A DNA stretch of 64,000 nucleotides from Areca catechu. Taxonomy: Eukaryota; Streptophyta; Magnoliopsida; Arecales; Arecaceae. Shown here piece after piece: positions 9,609 to 19,820 of this stretch (within the stretch, counting starts at the first letter, position 1; each line of letters starts with the position of its first letter). The notes under the pieces were generated by a model. That model was not told the origin of the DNA and made no database searches. It saw only the letters and a list, made by a program, of their open reading frames with translations. The translations under genes were made by a program, and so were the position numbers. The stretch spans positions 112,767,891 to 112,831,890 of the forward strand of contig CM038050.1 of assembly GCA_021397845.1 (NCBI GenBank), written 5' to 3'.

Positions 9609-10138
9609 GTATGAGCCTCTTCTTTCTTTGCTCTTTCAAGTAAATTTGCATATTTAGAGGACCTATAAAATAAATACAATTGCTTTTATGAAGGTAGACT
9701 TTGACGTGGATTGAGATCTCAATTTCCTTATGTAAGTTAGCATCTCCAACTAATATATATAGGGATTATTCTTTAGTTTTGTTCTTTTGTGGAGATAAAA
9801 GGCATATATCTATTTCTTGGGGTTTGATATATGCTAATAAATGCATATTGTCCTAGAGTAATTTATGCTAAACAAGAAGCATGCTAATGTCTTTCCCTTC
9901 CCAATATGAGTTTACAAGCATAGAAATCATTACTATAAGTTTAAAAGTGGTCTTTTTCCATATATGCCTTCGACTTATCTTCTTAAAACAAACACTGAAG
10001 TTAAACCCTCCACTTGGAACTTCACATTATTGATGGTTCATTTTTATAGCTCTCATAACCAAAGGTTTTGACAATTCTTTTGGATCATGTTCTATCTTGT
10101 TATGGTGCTGTCAGCCCATTGCAAATCCAAGTATTGGA
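9609..10138 (+). other. Intron-like host DNA downstream of the aminotransferase exon
   Basis: Starts GTATGAG, a normal plant donor. AT-rich and unique-looking as far as the P element LTR. No coding potential or repeat is recognised. Confidence 0.45.
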
Positions 10139-12495
10139 TGAAAGAATTATACCTTGAAAGCCAATCATAGTTATTGTATCAATTACATTTTGTATTCTCC
10201 CAACTCAAGATTGATATTAATAAAGGTAATTTCTTGATTCATCATATACTGTGTCTTGTGTTTTAGTTATAAGATTATGATGAATCCCATAGGTTAGGAC
10301 AATAGAATTAGGGTTATGATGGAGATCATAACGATGAGACCTAAATTCCTATAAATCCTAATCTAGAATATTCCTAGTTGTAGGATCATTGATTCGGAGA
10401 TCAATGAATCCGGATAGACTAGCACATCTTATGTATGCTCGATGGAGAGGGTGGTTAGTCTCATGACCACTTGTGTGTGACACTAATACTAGGATGTGAG
10501 TGCTCATTAGGTTATGAGTTCACTAAACTGATCCGACAACAGAACATCTAACGGAATTCTTACTTGTCAAAAGAATATTCTCTTAGTGAGAGTTGTATAT
10601 GTGATCCTTAGACTTGAGACTACAATAGTATCTTATGCACATGAATCCATGTTTTGGTGTATGCTCATTCATGGCAATTAAGTCATGTACGGGGTGCTTT
10701 GGATATAGTGGATGTGTATGAAGGTAATAAGTAGGTTAACAAGGAATCGATCACTCCTAGTAAGAGGAGAACTTATCCCATGTAATCTCTTCGATTGTTG
10801 ACTCAGGAAGTGTTTGATCAAAGTAGGATGAAATTAAATAGGATTTCTAATCTTTCATCAATCGAGTCTTCATTATCGAATTGAGATTTGAAAGGATTGA
10901 GTACTAGGATTTGATATTTATCTATTCCCATCACTTAATCGGGATAAAAGATCGAATGATTGAATTGCACGGTAACTTTCCATTGAAGGAATTTTGGTAA
11001 TTTATACCAAAACTCATGTCTTCCGGATAGGCTAATACATTGCTAGATGTCAATCATGTCTTGTAGATTTTATGAATCAAATTGGATGGATTCATGAGTC
11101 AATTTGAAAATTAGTTCCAATTGGCAACTTGGGTCAGCTCGATTTGACCTAATTGGGTCAATCGATTTTGATTAGATCGAAATAGCTTGAACCTAGACCT
11201 ACTACTAGCTAGAAGTAGAATCTAAAGGCTCACACACGTTAGAAAATTTTCCAAGGAAGTCAATTGAGTTTTAATTAGGATCATGGGATCCTAATTGGCT
11301 AGCTAATTGACATACTAGCATATGTTGGCTAGTCCAACTCCTAATCCAATTGGATTGGATCAATTAGCTTACTATTTGGGCTAACCAATTTAAGTAGAAC
11401 TTAAATTGGGTTGAGTCCTAATTGGTGCAACCTTAATCAATCTTTATCTAGAATGATTTGGATTTTTATCTTTGATTTATGATAAAGTATAAGTAGGAAA
11501 GGACTCTTGGCACCATATTAGCGTGTGCCAAGAATAAGGTGCACAAAAGGACCAAGTCCTTTTGCCACTTAATCACAAATACCAGATAAACTCAAGGACC
11601 CTCTCCCTTATCTCCATGCCCAATTAGATGGGTGTTGACCGGTCAAAAGAAGAAGGAATTGGCATGGAATTATGGCGTACGCAATGAAGGGACACGTCCC
11701 TTTATTTTGGCAAAGATTTAAAATGTAGGAGTCCTTCTATTTGAAGGCTTCTATTTTCTTCGATACACCTCTTGGGATCCCATGCCTCTTAACTTTTATC
11801 TGATCGATAATGCCATATGGCAAGTGGGGAAAATGGCTGGAAAAATAAAGAGACACTTATAGTCTCTTGGCGCATGAAATGACATTTCATGATAAGTATC
11901 TCACCCAAAATACTCCTTCTGCTTGAAGGGTCTTATTAAGAGCCGAGGAAAAGACTTATCAGGCACCCCCTCTCTCTATAAATAGGTATTGGTAATCTAT
12001 GCCATAAGATTGAAGTCTGATTCCAAAGAAGTCACTTTCCATTTTTTTCTTCCTTGTCCTTTGAAGATAAGGCTTGTGCTTTTAAGATAAGGCTTGTCCT
12101 TTTAAGATAAGAGCCTAGGAAGAGATATAGGAAGGATAATTGAATTTTGAGAGAGGATTCAGAAAGGTCTTTGAGTACCCTACAGGAGGGTAGGGGTTCC
12201 AACAAAGCAAAAGGAAGAAAGGTTGCCAGGAAGAGTCCTAGTCAAATAAGCAAGTTTGGTGGGAGTGCTTCCTTGGTCCGGTTCCTATATGGATTTTCTC
12301 TGGAGGGCATATACTTGTGTGCTTTATAGAAATTAAGGAGTATAGTGCTCCAGGTATTTCTCTATAATCCTAAAGTTATGATTTATTAATTGTTATGGTC
12401 AAGTGGTCTTAGAATTTAGGGTTCCGGCCTATTAGGGTTTCAATAATGAAAATTTTGAAACCCAGCCTTCTGCTATGACTGCTAGGAATCCAATA
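10139..12495 (+). mobile_element. 5' LTR of copia element P (plus strand, diverged relative of D)
   Basis: Reverse-complement comparison with the D LTR (35628-38039) matches along its length: 'TGAAAG..TATACC..GAAAGCCAATCA' at the start, 'GATGGAGATCATAACGATGAGACCTAAA', and 'CTCATTAGGTTATGAGTTCACT'. The 2357-bp length compares with 2412 bp for D. A TATA box, CTATAAATAGG, lies at about 11984. The end is followed by GTGGTAT (12496-12502), the first bases of the D-type spacer plus tRNA-Met primer site. It is therefore a 5' LTR with the start of its internal region, not a solo LTR. The rest of P is not seen. Confidence 0.75.
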
Positions 12496-12503
12496 GTGGT
12501 ATT

Positions 12504-12796
12504 TGTTGCCTAGCTAAAGCAACCCAAGAGGTGGGGTGAATTAGATTTCTAAATTTTTTTTTGATGAATTAAAAAATCAGGTGCTAGTGTGTTTGCAAGA
12601 TATTTGTGTGCTCAATAATAATATGCAGTAGAAGTGGTAAAGTAAATGCAAAAAGAGTAAAAAATAATCACAAATACAAAAATTTATAGTGGTTCGGTGT
12701 ATCTCAAAATACCTACATCCAATCCCCAAGCTCTCCTTGGATATTTCACTATAATCGAACCTTGATTATGCAGATTAGTTTTCTGGGCTCACTAAT
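12504..12796 (-). mobile_element. 3' LTR of SIRE-type copia A0, left part
   Basis: Starts TGTTGCC and continues with 'AAGAGGTGGGGTGAATTAG', the same start as the LTRs at 12797, 24481 and 54019. It breaks off at 12796 where element B1 is inserted; the sequence resumes at 26164. It interrupts the primer binding site of P. Confidence 0.75.
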
Positions 12797-14445
12797 TGTT
12801 GCCCGGTGTCTTTCCTAAGAGGGGGTGAATTAAAAATGTAAGATGTTTAAGCAATTATGTGCTCTTTGAATATTCTTTGAAGTGTTAAGTACTATGATTG
12901 AAATAATTAAAAGCAGAAGCAAGATATAAAAAGAATGCACAACATAAACACAAGAAATTTTATAGTGGTTAAGAGTAACCCAGCTCCTACATCCACTATC
13001 CAAGACTACCACTTAGGATTTCTATTATATCCCCCACTAGAATACAGTCGGATTATTTTAAAAGGCTCATAATCCAAACCTTTACATTTTGGTTTGTAAA
13101 CCGGGCTCACCAAAGAAACCCAACACTTGGTTTTAACAGGATCACTAAGAACCTAACACTTGGTTTTAACACAGGCTAACCAAGAACCTATTTGGTTTTT
13201 AAACCGGGCTCACCAATAACCCACTAATTCAAAAAGAATTGCAAAGAGAAAGCAATAGAATGACAAACAAATTTTATCGGATGGTTGCCAATGCAGCTCA
13301 AGAAAAGCCCAATTGATTGCACTTTAATGCACTTGGTTGGCTTCTTCAACTTCTTCAATAAATGCTTCAAGCTTCAAATGTGAGTTGGTGAAGACTTGAA
13401 GACTATCTTGAATGATCTTCAGTGCTCTCTTGCTCACAAGCTCAAGTAAGCATTAAATATACATTTCTTTTTTTTTAAGTAGTTCAATTCTCTCAAATAT
13501 ATAGTCTTGTACTCTTCTCAGATGATTTTAGTCATTGCAAACCATTGGGATGTAACATTTGACCATTGGAGTATTTTTTGGATTCAAATTCTAAGTTCTG
13601 GAAGTAGCCGTTACAGGCCTGAAACAAATCTTCGAGTTAGATCGGATCTACTCGAGTCAGCTCGGATCCACAAAGAGTTCTAGTCCGATCGCCTCTCTTC
13701 AATTGAGTCGGCTAGGTTTCTCAATAGCTTGATTCCTTACTCTGGAAGAGTCGGCTCGCCTTACTTCGAGTCAGCTCGGATTCACAGGCATTCAAAAATC
13801 CAGTCTGGAAGAGTTGGCTCTTTTTCATTAGAGTCGACTCGGTTGACTGTTCACTCAGAACTCTTTTTCTAGACTCTGGAGGAGTCAGCTTGAACTTCTG
13901 AAGGGTCGACTCGGATGTCTGACTGAATGATAGTGTCAGCTCGGACTTCTTTTGGATCGGCTCGATTGTTTTATTCAGGAAATAGTACTTTAGACGAGTC
14001 ACCTCGGGTCCCTTAGAGTCAGCTTGGATATCTGCATGCCAGAAATCTTCATGCATGCCATGTGCTAGAGTCGGCTCTCTTCTCTTCGAGTCGGCTTTGA
14101 TGAATTTTTCAGTGAATTATTAATTTTTCTCCAGAAATCATCCAGCAAGTCTTCAAAGTCTTAAGATGCCTTCAAACTCTTCTAACCATATTTCTATGAA
14201 ATTTTAAGCTTGAAACACATTTAGAAGTAACCCATTTTCATGATTTTTACTTAACCTTTTCTTTGGGTTCTTCTTTACATGAATCACTTACAATACAACT
14301 CATTTCAAAAACTAAGGATATAAGAGTTGTAATTGAGCATTAGAATCATCCTACAAAAAACTTGTAACACACTTGAAAAATTGTTAGTAAAATAAATGCA
14401 TGCTTCAATGTTTGGTTATCATCAAAATCATTTATGGGGTCAACA
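12797..14445 (-). repeat. 3' LTR of B1
   Basis: TGTTGCCCGG...GGGTCAACA, 1649 bp, paired with 24481-26158. The TATA box on the minus strand is CTATATATTTGAG (about 13494-13506). About 16 copies of the GAGTCGGCTCGG motif lie upstream of it (separate entry). The purine-rich tract (minus strand TCAAAAAGGGAGAGAT, 14446-14461) adjoins its inner edge. Confidence 0.9.
13630..14100. promoter_or_regulatory. GAGTCGGCTCGG motif array in U3 of B1 3' LTR
   Basis: About 16 copies of (C)GAGTC(G/A)(G/A)CTCGG(A) in 470 bp. Examples are at 13653, 13748, 13768, 13831, 13904, 13934, 14017, 14070 and 14089. The array ends about 120 bp upstream of the TATA box in element orientation. The matching arrays are at 25340-25820 (5' LTR), 29630-30100 (B2) and 54865-55230 (B3). 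Confidence 0.75.
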
Positions 14446-15135
14446 ATCTCTCCCTTTTTGATGATGACAAAATACTAGGCATGAAAAATTCTTTACAATT
14501 ACATGTATAATTGAATTTAAAAGTGAGCATTAATATGTATCAGAGCTAATTGTATTTGCAAGTAAGTATGAGAGCTTGTTGTGAAAAATAAACTATATAG
14601 TATCAGTGTCAGTGCTTTTATATGCATAAGAGTATTAAGACTTGCACTTTCACAAAGTATCAAAGCTATTAATGTATACAAAGTATCAAGGCTCAATTTT
14701 GCAAAGTATCAGAAATGTATCAGAGTTGAAAAGTATCAGAGTTAATGCTTTAAGATCCCCAAGATAAGTTTACAAGTTTTGAGAGCATAGAGCATGAACT
14801 AAAGGTGAGTTTCAACATGTTTTTTTTTCTTTTTCTTTCATATTTATTCTCTCTTTTACTTTTTTTCTTTTTCATGCATTTCTAAACATTCTCCTCCTTT
14901 TTGTCAGCAATCAAAAAGGTGTTTAGTTGATTTTCAAAGCTCAATTTTTATAATAGAAAGAGAAAGTTGATAATATTTGTTTGAGATAATTTTACTTTCT
15001 CTTCTCAACTTTGATATTCTAATCAAAATTCATTTTGAGAGTATTGCACAAGCTCAATTCATACATAGAAGATATGCCAAAAATGTATTCATTGCATTCA
15101 TAAAATTTTCATTACAAAAGATTGAGATTAAAAGT
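14446..15135 (-). other. B1 3' spacer between envelope-like ORF and 3' LTR
   Basis: Contains the polypurine tract at its left edge, an array of GTATCAGAGC boxes (14537-14742), and pyrimidine/T-rich runs (14818-14880). No further gene is recognised. The ORF at 14977-15204 on the plus strand has no recognisable features. Confidence 0.6.
14537..14742. repeat. Array of PBS-complementary boxes (plus-strand GTATCAGAGC)
   Basis: Eight boxes on the plus strand begin at 14537 (exact GTATCAGAGC), 14566, 14600, 14657, 14683, 14706, 14717 and 14733; the inexact ones differ by 1-3 bases. B1 is transcribed from the minus strand, so its RNA carries GCUCUGAUAC. That is the reverse complement of its own primer binding site and equals the 3' end of initiator tRNA-Met. 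Confidence 0.65.
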
Positions 15136-17085
15136 CTATTCACTATCACTAGGTATATCTACCATAGTACTAGTGGATGGCGCAAAAGGTGGTACAAAAG
15201 ATAGTCCAAAAGATGGCATTGAAGCTATTGGGTCCACATACTGTGGCTTAGAATCTTGGGGCCTAAGATGAGGAGCTGGCTGCCTATGGTGTGGAGTAGA
15301 GGTAGGTCCAAGTTGAGGTGCAGGTTGAGGTCTAGGTACAGGCCGAGATCTAGGAGAGGCAAATATTGAAATGACAATGGTGGGGAGTTGATCAAGTTTA
15401 AATTCAACTGTATCTATCTCTTCGTTTAGCTTCTTCACCTCAGTGTTCAATGCAATTAGTCTAGCAGCTTGGGCATTCGCAAATGCTTCAGCAGAACCTC
15501 TAAGTCTTCTGAACTCATACCTAAGGATCCCATGCCCTTGGATAGTCCTCCTCCATTCTTTTGCCTTGTTCCATACCTCCCATTCGGGATCTTAACTCCC
15601 TCAGCTCTATTCTGAATTCTTCTATGCTTTGTTCAACTAATCTTTTTATAATTTTAGAGGTAGATTGGAGTGTAGCTGCTTGGGGCTGTGTGTCAAGCTG
15701 AGAGGCAGGTCTAGATGACTCAAGTGAGTCAACTCTAGTGAGTAGCTCTCTGACCTCAGTGTTGAGTAGCTCTAAACTAGTATCCACTGACTAGCAAAGC
15801 TCACCAAACATACTAGTCAAAGAGCAGGTCAGTGTATCTGCAAGTCCTCTTATCTGCTCGATAATGAACTCCTGATTCATTGTAATAGAAACAGTAGATG
15901 GTCCTGGAATAGATTCTGAAACTGATGGAGCAGGTGGAACCAATGCAGATGAAGGTATACATGGAGAAGCAGGTGAAGGAGAGATCCTAGGACTCCCCTC
16001 CTTAGCAGGCATAGTCTCCACAGCCTCATGTGCAGCTGGCTTAGGTACAATAGCCTCAGTAATAGGTACATCAATGACATGCTCTGAAGGCTCCAATGTA
16101 GAGGGTGCAGCAGTATCAGAAGTGATCTCTCTAGGTATTTTTGCACTCTCATCATCATCATCCTCTATGCTAGAAGCTGCTACGGCTCTTGCATCAAACC
16201 ATTTCCTTTTCCAGAATCCTCCACTAAATTCATAACCCATGCACTGTAAAGTCTTGGAGGAATAAGTATCAGTATGATGAAGAGGTCTTCCATCTTCCCC
16301 TTCAAGGTTGATTCTGGAGGCTTCGAATGTAGTGTTAGTACCATGCCATATGACAAACAGGCTTTAACCTTTCTGACTACTTCCCTCATCTACATAATCA
16401 TTATATTTGGTAAATTGAGGGCCTCCCCCTCAATGATATGCTCCATGAAACACAAATCTCTCTCGCTAATCCAATCGAATCTTCTTGTCCTCGAAAGAAA
16501 GATCTGACTAATAAAATTATGGAGCAACCTCAGTTCCAGTGAGAGAGTGTTTGCCATGACTGTTCCAACCCCAGTAATGTCTTCTCTGTTCAGTATGGTT
16601 TTTAGGGTTTTCTCTCAGTCCTTTAGTACCAAATGCTTTGTCCCTTCTGTCGGCATTTCTAGCAGGCTACTTAGTCTCTCTTCAGTAACAATTACCCTCT
16701 TTTCTTTCACTGTTGATTCTATATGATTGACTTCAAGCCTCAAATTTTCATAGAATGCTCTCACTAATGTTGGTTATGTAGGCACAGTTAATGAACAAAA
16801 GAATCCCCACCCCAATTCTTCAATGGAATCTCCAGTTTTCAGCCCTAATTCTTTTACAAAAGTGAAAATAATTCTTCTACCACTGTTAACCGGGCGATTT
16901 GACAAGGAAATTACTTGCCTTGGAGAGGTGGTGGCAATGGCTGGTCCTCTTTCTTCTTCTTCCCTCTGTTCTTCTCTTTCCACTGCTCGAGTCAGCTCTT
17001 CTTGCAGATGCTTTGTCCTTCTTTCTGTCTCTGCAGTGGGAACAGTCCTTTAAGAGTGTTTTCTGATAGCCCTCTTAGGTGCCAT
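15136..17085 (-). pseudogene. Envelope-like (extra) ORF of SIRE element B1
   Basis: Minus-strand start ATG at 17085. The N-terminus is basic and Glu-rich, followed by a domain resembling the putative plant transposon protein domain: 'FYENLRLEVNHIES', 'NTLSLELRLLHNFISQIFLSR' and 'RRFDWISERDLCFMEHII' are recognisable. Then come an acidic Ser/Pro/Thr-rich stretch (16240-15791), a coiled-coil segment (15787-15521) and a Pro-rich tail ending 15136. SIRE elements commonly carry such an ORF after pol. It is called envelope-like by position, but no signal peptide or membrane segment is evident and the function is unknown. Early stops and several frame changes disable it. Confidence 0.75.
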
Positions 17086-17380
17086 TGCCAGGATTTGGGA
17101 GAAATTGTAAGATTAGAACTTAGAAGTGAGGACTTTGGAAGAATGGGAGAGATATCAAGACGAATGGTAGGGTTTAGAGTGGAAATAAAAAGCATCAAAG
17201 CTCGGAATAGGTTACTAGGCTCTATTAAAAAATAGTTTGCCCGATATTTGAGTTTGCTCGGCTAACCCTAAAATTGCCTGAGTCGGCTCGACCAGAGCAA
17301 ATCCAGAAACATCAGAGATTCGAGTCGGCTCGACCTAAGCACAATTGCTCGAGTCGACTCGAACAGAAACTTTCCATAAA
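17086..17380 (-). promoter_or_regulatory. Leader and motif array upstream of B1 envelope-like ORF
   Basis: Three or four copies of CGAGTCGGCTCGACC-like motifs (17281, 17321, 17350, and a weaker one at 17248), the same motif as in the LTR U3. They lie about 165-280 bp upstream of the ATG. A T-rich, TATA-like segment (minus-strand TTTTTTAATAG, about 17222-17235) sits between array and ATG. This layout resembles a promoter for a separate transcript. Activity is inferred. Confidence 0.5.
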
Positions 17381-18124
17381 AGTTAAAAATGATCAGAAAT
17401 GAGAATGAATTCAGGAAAATCTCATGGAGAGATGCTCAAAGAGATTGAATTGATGTAGGAGATTTTCTAGATAATTTCTCCTTAATTTTGACGGGATTAT
17501 GTTTGAAAAATCTAGAAGGGATCATAAAGACCTAATTCTCCTCTAATCATCTCAAATCTTCTTGGTTGAGTGGCTTAGTGAAATGTCAGCAAGTTGGTTT
17601 TCAGTAGAGATGAATTCTAGTTCAATGTCACCATTCAAAATATGATCTCTAATAAAATGGTGTCTAATCTCTATGTATTTAGTTCTTGAATGCTGAATTA
17701 GATTTTAGTTAAATTTATAGCACTTATGTTATCACATTTGATAGGAGTTTTAGATTGTGTAACACCAAAGTCTTCTAGTTGTTGTTTAATCCATAATACT
17801 TGTGCACAACAACTCCCTGCAGCAACATACTCTATCTCAGTAGTAGATAGTGCTACCGAGTTTTGTTTCTTACAGTTCCATGGGATTAAATTCACTCCTA
17901 GAAATTGGCATGTGCTGCTAGTGCTTTTTCTATCAATTTTAAAACCAGCATGTCAACATCCAAAAATCCAATCAAATTCAATGAAGAATGTTTTGAAAAC
18001 CATAGACCTAGATTGCTTATTCCTTTTAGATTTCTTATGATTCTTTTAATAGCAAGCATATGTGATTCTTTAGGATTATATTGGAATCTAGTACATACAC
18101 ATACTCTACACAACATATTAGGAC
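17381..18124 (-). pseudogene. RNase H domain (end of pol) of SIRE element B1
   Basis: On the minus strand: 'MLAIKRIIRNLKGISNLGLWFS' (18060-17990), then 'GFLDVD' with a catalytic Asp, the 'KKQNSVALSTTEIEYVAAGS' block with a catalytic Glu (17870-17800), and 'VLWIKQQLEDFGV' followed by 'IKCDNISAINL' with an Asp. A frameshift lies between the two parts. About 17381-17640 is the broken end of RNase H. RT is absent: at 18124/18125 the sequence jumps to unrelated copia DNA. Confidence 0.8.
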
Positions 18125-19806
18125 ACCCGTTCAACTTCTCGTTATCAAGAAGTTGTGACCCTTCAACTTCTCGTTATCGAGAAGTGACCGGAGTGAAAGA
18201 TTTGAAGACATCTGAAAGGAAAAAACAAGACCAAATTAGATTATGAATTAATCAATTAACCAAAAGACTTGGACATTAGTCTAAAGGTCTCTCCCACTAA
18301 TTTTTTAGATTGGGAGCCTCTAACTCCAATATGTGAAATCACTATTTCATAGTGGGTACTGAAATCCAATAGACCACGTATGAGCTCAACTATGGCCAGC
18401 TCACCCATACGCGCCTAAAGATAGGTTCACTAACCAATTGCTTCCCTAAGCAACTTCCAATAATTTATTTTGCCCTAGAGAGCACCCCAATCCACCTAGG
18501 GGCCTCCTATTGTAGGTCTTCGGTTAGGTCCAACCATTAACATGATAAATTCAATACTTTCAGCCAATGAATGACCAAGCCCGACTATGGCCGACTCACC
18601 TGATCACCGTTAAGAAGGTTGCACTGAACCATCATCTATGAGAGAGCAATTCCAATAACCAGATGCACACCCGTTCTATGGAACTATCGATGAACACCAA
18701 GTTAAAGGACACAATACTAACTCACTTAATGGGAGGCTAAGATACCATAAACTCTTTGACTTGTCATTTTTAGGACCTAATAATTTTCAAGGATTTTAGA
18801 TTGTGACAGAAGAATAAGACAAGAACATGAATCATCCTCCTACTGAACAAATCAGTTTTCAAGAGGGTTGAACCAATTCAACAATTGATCCATGGGCACC
18901 TACTGATCAGTTAGATTGATCAACCTGGGTGACATGGGTTAACTCGAGTCAATGAGCTTTTCTAATCAATTCTGGTCGACACGACTGGCCAGGTAGGTGA
19001 GATCATGGGTGAGTATCCATCATTAACCGTCTTTCCTAAACACCAACCAAGTTGGCCAGAAAAGAGGTAGCCTCATGCAACCATGATCACAATGCCAAAC
19101 CTACCTCGACACCAACTGGTTTACCAAACTCGATCAGACTAGCCTAAAGACTCGGGCTTCCACAGAGCTACTAATTAGATCCATTTTAGATGAATGGACT
19201 AACTTATCTAACTATTAGATAGTTCTAAAAAAAGGACCTTAATCAACTTTTGATTAGTCTTCTTATTATCCAGTTCAACTAAACATAGGTCTAACCCAAG
19301 TTATGGACCCAATTAGATAGCTAACCCAATTAACCCAATTGGCTTATTTAAATGACATTAGGTTTCATAAACCCTAAGATAAATTTTCATTTAATTAATC
19401 ATACAATTCAAAATTGTTTGAATATAAGCCAATATTCTTAATTAAAATAATTTTAATTAAAACATGTAAAACTCCTTTTACATAAAACTTCATGCATCAT
19501 ATCTAGTTTAATGCTTTTATAAATATAGCATAGCCAAAAACAAATTTAAAAGTCATGCCAAAAAAAATGTATCTGAATTAAAACAATTTTAATTCCATTG
19601 AGTTCCTTAAAGGATCCTTCTGAAGAGGCCAACACAGACGAACCGCATCATGCCAAAGACACACAGCCATGGTGATGGTCTCAACTAGGTTCCTAAAAGT
19701 ACTTTCTAATTATACCCTATGATTAAGATATAGATACATTTCTTAAGATTAAACAATTTATCTACTATACATGCAAATAAGAAATGTTACTCTTGAACCT
19801 GGACGT
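18125..19806 (-). other. Untranslated leader of copia C
   Basis: AT-rich with several short hairpins (for example around 18320-18350 and 18385-18415). The motif ACTATGGCC..CTCACC occurs at about 18393 and 18583. At the left edge two 33-bp repeats form hairpins (18131-18185). The leader is cut before any gag start. Confidence 0.55.
18131..18188. repeat. Two tandem hairpin repeats at the C/B1 junction
   Basis: TTCAACTTCTCGTTATC(A/G)AGAAG occurs twice, about 32 bp apart. The second copy forms a perfect 8-bp stem (18166-18173 with 18178-18185) around the loop TTAT; the first forms a 9-pair stem with one mismatch around the same loop. Confidence 0.75.
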
Positions 19807-19819
19807 GGCTCTGATATCA
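19807..19819 (-). promoter_or_regulatory. Primer binding site of copia C
   Basis: Minus-strand TGATATCAGAGCC lies directly after the LTR end, close to the tRNA-Met-complementary TGGTATCAGAGCC. It marks which side of the LTR is the 5' internal region. Confidence 0.75.
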
Positions 19820-19820
19820 C

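Noticed and set aside
10139..12495. Solo LTR interpretation for P
   Set aside because: Bases GTGGTAT after the LTR match the start of the D-type primer site, showing that part of the internal region is present.
13630..14100. Motif array as a CRISPR-like or satellite repeat
   Set aside because: Spacing is irregular, units are short and degenerate, and the array recurs at the same place in each SIRE LTR, which fits a regulatory array.
15136..17085. Envelope-like ORF as a true viral envelope glycoprotein
   Set aside because: No signal peptide, membrane segment or cleavage site was recognised; only its position and the plant transposon protein domain support the label.
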